This document shows, one piece after another, positions 34,271-44,560 of a stretch of 64,000 nucleotides of DNA. Source of the stretch: Cymbomonas tetramitiformis (Eukaryota > Chlorophyta > Pyramimonadophyceae > Pyramimonadales > Pyramimonadaceae); NCBI GenBank assembly GCA_001247695.2, contig LGRX02028911.1, forward strand, positions 1-64,000, in the 5' to 3' direction. Each line of letters opens with the position of its first letter. The first letter of the stretch is position 1. The notes under the pieces are model-generated. The model had not been told where the DNA came from and searched no databases. It saw only the letters and a program-made list of their open reading frames with translations. The position numbers and the translations under genes are program-made.

Positions 34271-36911
34271 CCCCCCCTTAGCTCGGCCTCTCCGTGATGC
34301 AAGTGCTGCCTCCACGAAGAAGTCCAGCTGAGAGGCCGGAGCGTGACCATACGTCAGTTCAAAAGGGGTGAATCCCGTGACGGCGGAACGAGAGTCATTA
34401 ATGGCGTACTCGACCGGGGTACACCATAAATCCCAATCGTGCTGGTTGGCGTCGACGTACGCGCGCAACATGCGTTCGACCGTGTGGTTTGTGTGCTCTG
34501 CCTGCCCATCACCTTGTGGGTGGTACGGCGTGGTAGAGGCAACCTGGACTCCCATCAACCGATGTAGCTCGAGATGCATCTCATCCCTGAAGCGGGAGTC
34601 CCGATCACAGACGATCTTCATGGGAGCGCCGTGCAAACGCCACACTTGGTCGAAATACATGCGCGCGATCTGTGCAGCTGAGCTGTCAGCGTAAAGCATG
34701 GGAACTACGTGCACCATCTTGGACAACTTGTCCGTGAAGGTAGCAAACGCGTCGTACCCTCGCTCTGTGCGGGGCAGCCCAGTGACGAAGTCGATACTAA
34801 CCACTTGCCACAGTCTTACTGGGACTTGCAGGGGGTTAAGCTGACCGTCTGGATACCCGTTGCGTGGCCGGGTCTGTTGGCACACAACGCAGGATTTGCA
34901 CCAGTCGGTGACATCCTTGCTCATGCGTGGCCACCAAAAGCGACGGGATACTCTGTCCAGTGTCTTATCCCTTCCTGTGTGCCCTGCTGCTGGGGACTCG
35001 TGTGCTTCGCGCATCACCAGCTCTCTGAGGGGGGAATCCTGAGCTAGCACTAGCTGATACCGCCCTTCTGCCACTCGCCATATCATGTCGTCTACCATGC
35101 GAAATGTGTCTGTCCTCTGATGTGGGGCTGCGATCAGTTCCTCCTTCAACGAGCTGAGGTACTGGCTGCGTTCGTATTCCGCTTGCAAGGCGCGGACGAA
35201 CTCATCAGCCTTCAGTGGGCCTGATGCTGCCCTGGCCCTTGCTGCAACCCCTGTAGTGACTAAAGGCTCGTCGGGTTCTGCCTCACTGTCCTTTCGCGCA
35301 GGCGGCGCTCGGGGCTTTGCCCTGCTGGCTGCTGGGGCCCACACCAGAAGGACCGGCCAGCGCAGCGGGGGTCGACCTCCATCAGGGGACTCGAAGAGGT
35401 GGTTGGGACGACCTTTTTCGTCCTTCGTGTCAAAGACTTTGACCGGATGAAGCCCATACTTGGGGTGAATCAACCGCCTCCAGGGGGCGTCATAGTCTGG
35501 TAGAAGGAACATCGCCGAGGTGTTTTCCGGATCGGCGCGCCACTCAGCAAGGAAATGCCGAAGAATTCTTTCTATCAAGTCTGAATCCTTCGTGTAAGGG
35601 GGGTTGCACCAAACGTGTTTCCCGCGCCACTTTTCCTTCAAGCAATCGGTCCAATAGGTATCAACCTGCCGGTTAACGCCCATGGAGTCGCAACACGCGT
35701 CAACGTCAAACACCCCGTACTGGGCTGCTATCTCCTCAAAGCGCTCCCTGATCAGCTTCCAGTCCTGGCGATCTACGACCTGGTCGTAGTGGGAGCTACT
35801 TTCTGGGGGCTTAACGGGCTCAGGTACCTTTCCGGCTGCCTTTGGATGACTCTGGGCCTCAGGGTGGGGGAACTTCGGGTGACTCTGGACTTCTGCTGTG
35901 GCCTGTTCCCTAGCTCGGTCTGCTCTGGTCATGACTGCTAGCGATTCGGCATCCCTCAAGGATTTCTCGCCTACTGCTAGGGTGGCAGCTGCGTCCAGCC
36001 AAAGGGCCGGCGACTCTACCCACGTGAGCCCATTCAGATGGGTGAGCTCACCAATGACCGGTGCTGGACTGGTGGGAGGGAAGGACTCGTCCTCGGAATC
36101 ACTATACTCGAAGGTGGCGCCTAAGACAGATGTGGGATCCTCGTCCCCTTCGCATCTCTTGCCTTTCGGCTCAGAGTACTCGGGTCCATCAGATCCATCG
36201 GTGGTGCGATCCACTGCCCCGAGGACAGAGGTAGGATCCTCGTCCTCTTCGGACCCCTTGCCTGCCGGTGCGGAGTCTCTGGGCCCATCCGTGGCGCGAT
36301 CCACAATCCCTTTTTCCTTCAACCCTTCTCTGGCTGACATTTCCTGATAGTCTGGTCGCCGGGACTGCGCGTCTGGTACTACTAAACAGCGCCCTGGCAC
36401 GTGCTCCATCTGATGAACTCCTACCTCTACCAAGTCCTCGTACCAGCGAGCCTGACGTCGGCTGAGCTCCCTAGCTGGGGCGAAGAGCCACTGAAGGGGT
36501 TTATGGTCTCCCATGAGCTTAAATGATGTGAAAATCAGATAATGTCTCCAGGTGACCGTGGTGCAGTGATGGATGGCACAAAGCTCCCGTTCCCCAGCGT
36601 GATAGTTCTGCTCTGCGCTGGAGAACTGCCGGCTTTCAAAGGCCAAGGGCTGTAAGCCTCGTCCCTGATCCTGCATGAGTACACCCCCTAGTGCTACTCC
36701 ACTGGCATCTGTCTGCACAAAGAAGGGTCTGGAGCCGTCTGCTGCACCCTTTTGATCGGGTAGGGCCAAGGCTGGGGAGGAGATCAAGGCAGTTTTTAGC
36801 TGTTTAAATGCTGCCTTTTCATTCTCGCCCCAGGTCCAGTCCACGCCGGATTTGGTGAGGCGGGTCAACGGGTACGCGATATCTGCGAAGTTCTGGATGT
36901 ACGTACCTCCG
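34271..36911 (-). CDS. gypA Pol middle part: RNase H, Dam-like N6-adenine methyltransferase, integrase
   Basis: Opens YIQNFADIAYPLTRLTKS, then RNase H (FVQTDASGVALGGVLM, AEQNYHAGERELCAIHH, GDHKPLQWLF). An extra domain at about 35250-35790 carries GVFDVDACCDSMGVNRQVD, YWTDCLKEKWRGKHVWCNPPY and FLLPDYDAPWRR. DVDACCD and NPPY fit the cofactor and catalytic motifs of Dam-type adenine methyltransferases. DIRS retroelements carry such a domain at the same place after RNase H. Integrase follows: HESPAAGHTGRDKT...CKSCVVC, SIDFVTGLP, KIVCDRDSRFRD and HPQGDGQAEHTNH. A 4-base GTAC duplication near 36906 puts this out of frame with the RT part. Confidence 0.88.
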
Positions 36912-38311
36912 GTAGAAGCCACACATGCCCAGAAACTGTCGCACGTGTGTGACAGTTTCTAGGTCTGGCCAATCGCGTACCGACGCAACCTTATCCTGCT
37001 GTGGACGACATCCATCCCGATCCACCACATGCCCTAGGAACCGGACTGATCGCTTGCACAATTTGACTTTCGACTTTTTGAGGTAGACTGAATTCTTTCG
37101 GCATGCCTCCAGGACCTGGCGGAGGTGGTCGAGGTGTACCTCATGGGCGCTCTTACCCGGAACCTCAGCCGAGAAAATCATGATGTCATCTACAAATACT
37201 CTGCAAAAGGGTAGGTGCCCGAGGTACTGTTGCATCATCCTTTGCCAGGTACTTGGGGAGTTTGACAATCCCATAGGCATGACCAACCACTCGTACGCTC
37301 CAAAGTGCGTAGTCATTGCGGTTTTCTCCACGTCCTCTGCTTTCATAGGGACCTGCCAAAATCCCCAAAGGGCATCCATCGTAGAGAAGACGGTAGCCCC
37401 TTGTAGATCATCTAAGAGACTCTGGACATCCGGGAGGGGGTACTTGTCCTTGACTGTGATCTCATTGATCTGTCTGTAGTCAATGACTAGACGCAACTCC
37501 TTGGGATTACTCGGCTTGGGGACCATCAGCACAGGGCAGCCCCACGGAGAGGCCGAGGGTCGTATGTACCCTTTGGCTAAGAGCTCATCTAGCTGTTGCC
37601 GGAGTTGCCGCAACTCCTCCTGCGACAGCTTGTACCCTCGCCGGTGCAAGGTGTTCCCATTCCAATCTGGCCTGAGCCGGACGCCGGACTTGAATTCCCT
37701 TGACTGGACTGATTCCGGCAGCTCTGTGCAAATGAAATCTGCGAACTCCTTTTCCAGGTCCCTAAGCTGCTGCCAGATTTCCGGCGACACCGTCTCGTCT
37801 ATCTCGTCCTCCGGCGGTTCCGGGGAGGCCTGAGCAGTCTGTGGGGCTGGCGGCGAGGTAGTACCTGGCGGGGCGGCCGGTACCGGCGGGTCTGTGGTCT
37901 GCGGAGCTGGCGGCGGGACTGGTGCCGAGGCTCGCGACTTCTGACTCTGAGGACTCGGGACAGTGGGGACTTTTGGTCCCGGTGGCTGCTCGGTGGAGGG
38001 GCCACTTTCAGCACCAGGCTGACCGACTGCTGCGACCTGGTCACGCCAACGCACTCGCTTACGCCGTGCTCGGGGTCGTCGCTCCGCGACCAGACCCCGG
38101 CCCTGCTGGAGCGCCGCGGCTGCCTGCGCGTGCCAGGTGGGTGGCTTCCCGGCCGCGTGATCCTCTATCGCCTGTCTACGCACCGCTGGCGGAAGCAACG
38201 CAAATGCTCCGTTCGCCTCCTGTTTGCTAGCGAAAAAGCTGAGAGGGTCAGGGTGATCCCCGGCCTCGTCGACCGTACTCGCAAATCCCATCTGGAAAAT
38301 GGCGAGGCGAT
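36912..38311 (-). CDS. gypA Pol: reverse transcriptase
   Basis: After a Pro-rich linker (PPAPQTTDPPVPAAPPGTT) come Ty3/gypsy RT blocks: GYKLSQEELRQLRQQLDELL, YIRPSASPWGCPVLMVPKP, LRLVIDYRQINEITVKDKYP, FSTMDALWGFWQVPM, YEWLVMPMGLSNSPSTWQRM and the catalytic FVDDIMIFS, ending VRQFLGMCGFYRRY. All residues needed for polymerase look present. It joins upstream, across the 4.6-kb insertion, to the frame at 42897 (MHRL / AIFQMGFAS). Confidence 0.92.
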
Positions 38312-38379
38312 CCGGGATCGTTCTTTTCGTGATCCGGAACGGGATCGATCCCGGGAGGGAAGTTTCTTACGGGATCGAT

Positions 38380-38500
38380 CCTGGAACGCCCCGGGTACGG
38401 GAACGATCCTGGAACGCTCCAGGTACGGGAACGATCCTGGAACGCTCCAGGTACGGGAACGATCCTGGAACGCTCCAAGTACTGGAACGATCCTGAATCG
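38380..38500. repeat. 28-bp minisatellite GGTACGGGAACGATCCTGGA...
   Basis: Three to four tandem copies contain GGAACGATCC and TGGAACGCTCCA, a partly palindromic unit. Related ACGATCC and GGAACGC strings also occur near the other end of insertion C (42785-42870), as subterminal repeats would. Confidence 0.85.
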
Positions 38501-39250
38501 ATGGGGGGACACTCATGATAAGTCCAAGGGTCGATTCAAGCATTCAAGGCAAGTACCATGAACCGCACATTAAAAAAAAGGTAGACTTTCACAAGGCTAG
38601 AAAGCAGGAGGCAAATTCAAAAAGAAAAAAATCAACAAATCCACATAAATAGATACACCTTTGAGTACACAAGCTACTTCATTTGCATATGTTCATACGG
38701 TCTCCACTAAGATGGTATCACTGGCTATTATACTCTTCTTCTTTCTCATCTATACTTCCCACTCCTATAGCGTTTTGGTGTTGGGGTATTTTTGTCTAAG
38801 TTGCAAGCCACTTGGTTGGTTGCGCAAGCTTCACACGCGATTGTGTCGTATTCCATCTTTTAACTTGGGTAAACATTCTTGAATACTCCTTGCTGAAGGT
38901 GTTTGGCACCTCTGTCTGCACATGCGATAGTGCCACAGTGAGTAGCAGTTGAAAAGAACTTATGCGCAAAAAACAACAAAGGGTAAATAAGTACTTACCA
39001 CAGCTTGTGACTTCGTGCATGAGTTCTCATTTATTTCATACTCGACGGCCTAGTCTTTCAAGCTTGGGCCACTGGCCATCTGGCTTCTAGAGTTTTCTTT
39101 CCCTTTTCTTCTATTGCTCGTGCTGATTTTTTTGTCTTATTATCCGCATTTTTTTCTTTTTGGGAAGGTGATGCTTGCTTGTTGGTCTCCGAGTAGCGCA
39201 CGTCCATGTTTTGAGTGGCCATCCTGAGGAACGAATCGTGGTAAAGCTCA
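38501..39250. other. AT-rich part of insertion C
   Basis: Short frames only. The minus-strand frame at 39058-39300 encodes a Lys-rich peptide (KEKNADNKTKKSARAIEEKGKK) after an upstream (GAGCT)-type tract. No homologue is recognised. Confidence 0.4.
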
Positions 39251-40320
39251 ACACACATAAGCTGACATGCTGAGCTCAACTGAGAAGCAAAGCAAAGCAA
39301 ACAGCAAAGTTGGGCAAAGCTGAGTCGAGTTGAGCAGAGCTTAGTCGAGTTGAGCTAAGTTGAGCTAAGTTGAGCTAAGTTGAGCTTAGTTGACACGCGG
39401 ACAGGAGCAAAGCTGACACGCTGAGCTGATATAAGCTAACAAGCTAAACTAAGCGGAGCTGACAAACCGAGTTGAGCTGACACACAGTTACAGGTACGGG
39501 ATAATACAACATAGACTGGAATATGTGTGTATATGTGTGTGCCTGTCGTGTTATTCCTATGCTAGGATACGCGTGTACCTCTCTGTGCGTGTGCTATGCC
39601 TGTGGTAGGATATATGTGTATCTCTATACCACTGTTATGCCTGTGATAGGATATGTGTGTTTTTTTTTCAAAAGCTAAGCTAAGCTAAGCTCAAAAGCTA
39701 AGCTCAACTCAGGCGTTGAGTTTGGCGCTAAGTGCTGAGCTAAGATAAGCTGAGCTGAGTTGTTTTCACTCATAGAGTTGAGGTGAGTTGAGTTGAGTTG
39801 AGCTGAGTTGAGCTTAGCTGACACGCTGACGTGAGCGAAACTGACACGCTTAGCTGATATGAGCTCAAAAGCTAAGCTCAACTCAGGCGTTGAGTTTGGC
39901 GCTAAGTGCTGAGCTAAGATAAGCTGAGCTGAGTTGTTTTCACTCATAGAGTTGAGGTGAGTTGAGTTGAGTTGAGTTGAGTTGAGCTGAGTTGAGCTTA
40001 GCTGACACGCTGACGTGAGCGAAACTGACACGCTTAGCTGATATGAGCTCAAAAGCTAAGCTCAACTCAGGCGTTGAGTTTGGCGCTAAGTGCTGAGCTA
40101 AGATAAGCTGAGCTGAGTTGTTTTCACTCATAGAGTTGAGGTGAGTTGAGTTGAGTTGAGTTGAGTTGAGTTGAGCTTAGCTGACACGCTGACGTGAGCG
40201 AAACTGACACGCTTAGCTGATATGAGCTCAAAAGCTAAGCTCAACTTTGGCGTTGAGTTTGGCGCTAAGTGCTGAGCTAAGATAAGGTGAGCTGAGTTGA
40301 GTTGAGTGAATGCGTAATAG
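39251..40320. repeat. AGCTGAGTTGA satellite with 174-184-bp higher-order unit
   Basis: Pentamers GTTGA and AGCTA/AGCTG run throughout. From 39661 the landmark GGCGTTGAGTTTGGCGC recurs at 39712, 39886, 40070 and 40249, giving units of 174, 184 and 179 bases. The length differences come from different counts of GTTGA. The matching minus-strand frames (QLNSTQLNSTHLN) are repeat translations. Confidence 0.92.
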
Positions 40321-40637
40321 AGTGAGTAATGAATTTTTAGTGAGTGGTCCGGAGTGTGGGTTGTGAGGTTATGAGAGCGAATACAATTACCTTAATGCAC
40401 GTTCGTTCTTCACAGTCCCGCTCCTTTGAAGTTTCTGCCTTACCATACCCAACACCCCATGCTGTGTGAGAATGGCTTGGTTCCAAAACCTCAAAGAACA
40501 TAGTGAAAAATAACATGCTTATCTTGATCTTATGTAAGACCAGAAAGTGCGCAGTACCATACCATACTTTTATAGTAATCACACATATCCTAAAAGATCT
40601 AAAACACGGGAGCACATATGTGGAAAATTATTTTTGC

Positions 40638-40923
40638 ATCAAAATATTACACCTCTTTGTGGCGCAACGGGAGACAAGTGGTCACAGACACAAGAGTGTC
40701 AGACCTACTCAAACCCAAGATGCCATACATCACAACAAGGCCAATACCTTGTTGCTCGCGGATTAAGGGCGCTCCAAACAAACCCGCAGACCAAGGGTGC
40801 AGGCGCCTTCTTCTACAAGAGTAGAAAGCGTGACCACAATGGTTCCTTCAATGGCGCAATCACCAATGTGTGGCCAAGGGAGTTCGTTTTTGCAACGCCA
40901 CAAAGGAGGTGTAATATTTTGAT
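40638..40923. mobile_element. ~286-bp MITE-like element inside insertion C
   Basis: ATCAAAATATTACACCTC with TTTGTGGCG at 40638-40665 is repeated in inverted orientation at 40896-40923, with one mismatch. No clear target duplication. The interior is noncoding. Confidence 0.55.
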
Positions 40924-42896
40924 ACCTATGCTAAATAAAATATTTCTCATAGGGTTGCAGGATTTGCACCGACCAAATAAGATATGCAAACAGCTTATGT
41001 GAAAACCGAGCTTACAGTTGATATTCGTTATAGAATACTAAAAGTCAATAGCTAAAATAAGTCTATACATTAAAACAAAACAGTTTGATAAAAAGAAAAT
41101 AAAGAAAATAAAAAATAAACCACCACTCTAAGTGGGGAAGGATTACCTAACTATTACCCAGCAGTTCAATCGCAATGGTTCCACCGCGAGCTGCGAGCTG
41201 GTTCAAGGCACAAAGGATTGCACAATAACAGTGTCCTCCCCACTAAATCGCATATTTAGACTGAGGAACTCTAGGTTCTACCTACAGTGAAGGCAAGGAG
41301 CGATGTTGCTGTCCTAGGCACAGCAGTTCAATCGCAATGGTTACCTGGCACGATATATCATTTAAGTAATATATCAGGTATACGAGGCATATACCTGTGT
41401 TGACTATGCAAGGCCATCCCTCATCGAGTCGTTGAACAAGTGAAAAGCTCCCTGCCGTCACTATCCCGACACACACCCGACTCTCTTAATTAAAAGAAAG
41501 ACTAAACCAAGTGCGATGCAATAAAAAGCTCAAACAAGGACAAGAGCGTACCTTAAATTGGCTGGGTTGGGTTTCACCCCAGGGCGTGCCGAAGGCTAAC
41601 GCACTCCCAGCCTCATTTGAGCGAACTGTCTATCTAAAACAAAGTTCGCATCGTCGGACCTTAAAAACTACAAGCACCTATATCACGATACTCGCAATTT
41701 ATGCAAGTGCAAATCGCGCTACAAGTTGCACTGCTACTAACTGTAGTAGCAATGACTGCAAAAGACATGCTACGGAAAGCATGGAGACATACCTTAGATT
41801 CCCAGTGTTTCCACACCACCAGAGCCCAAAAGCAATTGGGGTGGTAACTGGGATCGGTGCGTCGGATATTTATATCCCGCCTCCTCGCCAAGAGCCATGG
41901 GGCGGTTGTCATGCAATTTTGAGTTGCGACACTTGGAACCTAGACTGGGCCTTTTTAGAAGCTAAAAAGGCCCAGTTTTTCACGATCCAGTAAAAACAAG
42001 CAAACAGGCACACACACTTGTAAAATTCTATCGAAGAATTCAATTTGAAAGCACATTTTTCCAACTAGCTAGCCTAAAGGCAGATAACGCACACAAAACA
42101 AGTACTTAAAAATCACTTAATCATCACGTAACGTGGGAGCTCCTAGCCCCACATCAAATGTCGCGCGTCCCTATACCAACTCACCTGCCCTTCAAGATAT
42201 CACTATGATTCAAGGTGCGCAGGTTGATCCAGCTTTCCGATCTTACTAAAAGGTTGTGAGCGCACCTGGCGGGAATGATGTCCGCTCATTCCGTGTGTGA
42301 CCAACTGCTTCCAACCATTTTCGAAAACGTGCTCATGGACTTCATCTGCGAACACTGTAAGTGAATTACGAAAGGAAAATAGGTGCGCAGGCAGGATCTA
42401 CTCTCAAAATCTCGCACGAAAATTATGGGGTAAATCATAGTTTTGGGCAAGCGACAAAGTGCGTGGGTGTGTGGGTTACGTAAACACCAAACGCATCTTG
42501 CTTGCGGCGACCACGCTATGACCAACCACCTGCGGAAAATATACGGTACGCGAAAATATCAGAAACTATTTTATACTAGCAACACAATACATCAAATTAT
42601 CTAGGCTGATCTAATCAGAGTTTGCAGTATGGTTTTCGGCTCACGTGCTTTCAAAATTCGGAGACGCACGTAAGACTAAATGGGAAGTCAAGAGCTCACG
42701 ATACTGTGTCCATGCGCCATGGCGCGCCAGTGACATTTCTGCTGACATCCGATGTCATTGACATTTCTGATGTCATCGATTACTGGAACGCGAAGAAACG
42801 GTGCAGTGCGTTCGGGATTTCCGATGACGGTTTACGATCCAAAGCGAAACGAGAACGCGGATCGCGGATCATCACCATCGTTATGAGCACGCTCTC
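40924..42896. other. right part of insertion C
   Basis: No supported gene. A perfect 15-bp hairpin with a 3-base loop lies at 41944-41976 (ACTGGGCCTTTTTAG ... CTAAAAAGGCCCAGT), followed by T5. Splice-like GGGTTTCACCCCAG occurs near 41570. Frames here are short and unrecognised. Confidence 0.45.
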
Positions 42897-43325
42897 AGGC
42901 GATGCATGAACGGGGATCGTGACGTGTCGTCTTTGTTACACGAGCGCTCCGCAACGGGGGGGAACGGGGAACAGTCGATTACGCATTCAGAACTGAACGC
43001 CGAATTCCAGATGCCCTGTGGCCTAATATCCTCGACCACCGCCCCTACTCTCTGCAAATGACACGCTCCTTCCACGTCACTGTAGCCGGACTCGGAACTG
43101 TCCGAGACCAACCCTCCCGGCCCCTCAGACTCATCAGCTCCGTCCGGCACCGTTGCGCTGGGACGCACGCTGACTTCACTATCCTCGGACCCGGAGGAGG
43201 GTTCTGACGCTAGGCCTGCTACAACATCGTTGGGGGAATCTCCGTCGGAGTCTCCCCCCCCCTTGCTGCAGGCCAACGCGCCAAAAGTCCCATCGGGGCC
43301 GAGGTAGACGACGAAAGCCTGCTCC
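42897..43325 (-). CDS. gypA Pol linker between protease and RT
   Basis: Open throughout. It joins the protease frame across the CACTA-like insertion (LRTLRNRE / EQAFVVYLGPDGTFGALA). It is mostly acidic and Ser/Gly-rich (SGSEDSEVSVRPSA, SDSSESGYSDVEG) and ends SPFMHRL at insertion C. The first 15 residues look structured; the rest is probably a flexible linker. Confidence 0.75.
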
Positions 43326-43368
43326 CCCTACAGATCTGCAACCCTTGGGAAAGCTTTCCATAGGCATG

Positions 43369-44560
43369 GAAACGGGTGAAAACCCTATGGAAAAGCCCTA
43401 TGGAAAAGGGAAAATGAATACTGGAGGTTATCTCGAAAACAAAAAATTTGAGTTTCCATCCCTATACTCACCCTTGGGAAGGTTTTCATTATTTTCCAGG
43501 GCATTCCATAGGGTGATTGTGCTTTCCATAGGGTTTTCCAAGGCATTCCATAGGGATGATTGTGGCGTCCATACCTATGGAACGTTTTCCATAGGGATGG
43601 AAGGAATCGTATGGAAAATATCGTATGGAAAACCCTATGGAAACCCAATGGAAAGTCCTGGAATATCAAGCGTTTTCCGTACCTATGTCATCCCTATAGC
43701 ATTCCTATGGAAAGCCGTATGGAAAACCCTGTGGAAAAACACACGGATATGTTCCATCCCTATGATCACCCTATGCTGGCCCTATGGAACCTAATAGGTC
43801 ATACCTATGGAAATCTTTTCCCCAGGCATGGTACCCCTTGGGAAACCTGTTTCCATACGGACGGTGTACCTATGGAAGCGAATTCCATAGGCATGGTATC
43901 CCTTGGGAAGCAATCTTCCATACGGTCGATATACCTATGGAACATTTTCCACAGGTATGGTATCCCCTGGGAAAGATCTTTCCATACGGACATTATGCCT
44001 ACGGAAGACGGGCCCATACACTTAGCGTCCCTTGGGAAATAGGTTTCCATACGGCCGACATACTTATGGAAAGGTTTTCCACTGGGTGGCTCACCTTTGG
44101 GAAAGATTATTCCATAGGATGGCTATACCTATGGAAACACAATTCCATACGTGCTGTATACTTATGGAAAGGTATTCCATACGGTTATTATACGTATGAT
44201 TCCGTTAACAGCATCAGGAGTATACCTATGGAAACGCTTTCCGTAGGGTGACCCGCCCTATGGAATTCATATTCCATACGGTTATTATACTTATGGAGAG
44301 CATTTTCCGCAGGTGTACTATACCTACGGAAAGCTTTTTCCCCAGGGATACCATGCGTATGAAAACCGTATATTATAGGTATGGAAAACATCTTTCCCTA
44401 CGTATGTTATCCGTATGGAAACTATTTACTATAGGCATAGTATAGGTATGGAACCAGTAGATATATATGGTTTCCATAGGCACGATATAGGGATAATATC
44501 GGGATGCTATACGTATGGAACTTAATTAATATTTACTTTCCATAGGCACAGTAGTGGGGC
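43369..44560. repeat. CCTATGGAAA/TTTCCATAGG motif array, left arm of B
   Basis: Dozens of copies of CCTATGGAAA and its complement, plus CCTTGGGAAA and TTCCATACGG variants, in both orientations at intervals of 15-40 bases. Pairs flanking 20-30 bases make many potential hairpins. The long frames here are repeat artefacts. Confidence 0.92.

Larger units (their letters stand above)
38312..42896. mobile_element. 4.6-kb insertion C in gypA pol, class unknown
   Basis: AGGCGAT at 38305-38311 and 42897-42903 flanks the segment. Deleting 4,592 bases rejoins the gypA frame exactly. I see no terminal inverted repeat, no poly-A and no open frame of a known transposase or RT. The content is a 28-bp minisatellite, AT-rich sequence, a 175-185-bp satellite, a small inverted-repeat element and a strong hairpin. 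It could be a large nonautonomous element, or several insertions on top of each other. Confidence 0.7.

Noticed and set aside
34271..36911. GypA as a DIRS element because of its Dam-like domain
   Set aside because: A DDE integrase with His-Cys zinc region, a 5-bp target duplication and ordinary LTRs are present; no tyrosine recombinase.
39675..40131. Minus-strand 125-codon frame of repeated LNSTQLNSTHLNS
   Set aside because: Direct translation of the GTTGA satellite.
38305..42903. Insertion C as a second CACTA element
   Set aside because: Its ends do not form inverted repeats and do not start CCCTACA, and the shared flank is 7 bp rather than 3 bp.
43345..44391. Several 60-160-codon frames in the CCTATGGAAA array
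   Set aside because: Repeat translations (MESRMENPVEKH, YGNLFPRHG) present in all phases of the motif; not proteins.
43369..44560. CRISPR-like spaced repeats
   Set aside because: Spacing is irregular, both orientations are mixed and the host is eukaryotic; these are transposon motif arrays.
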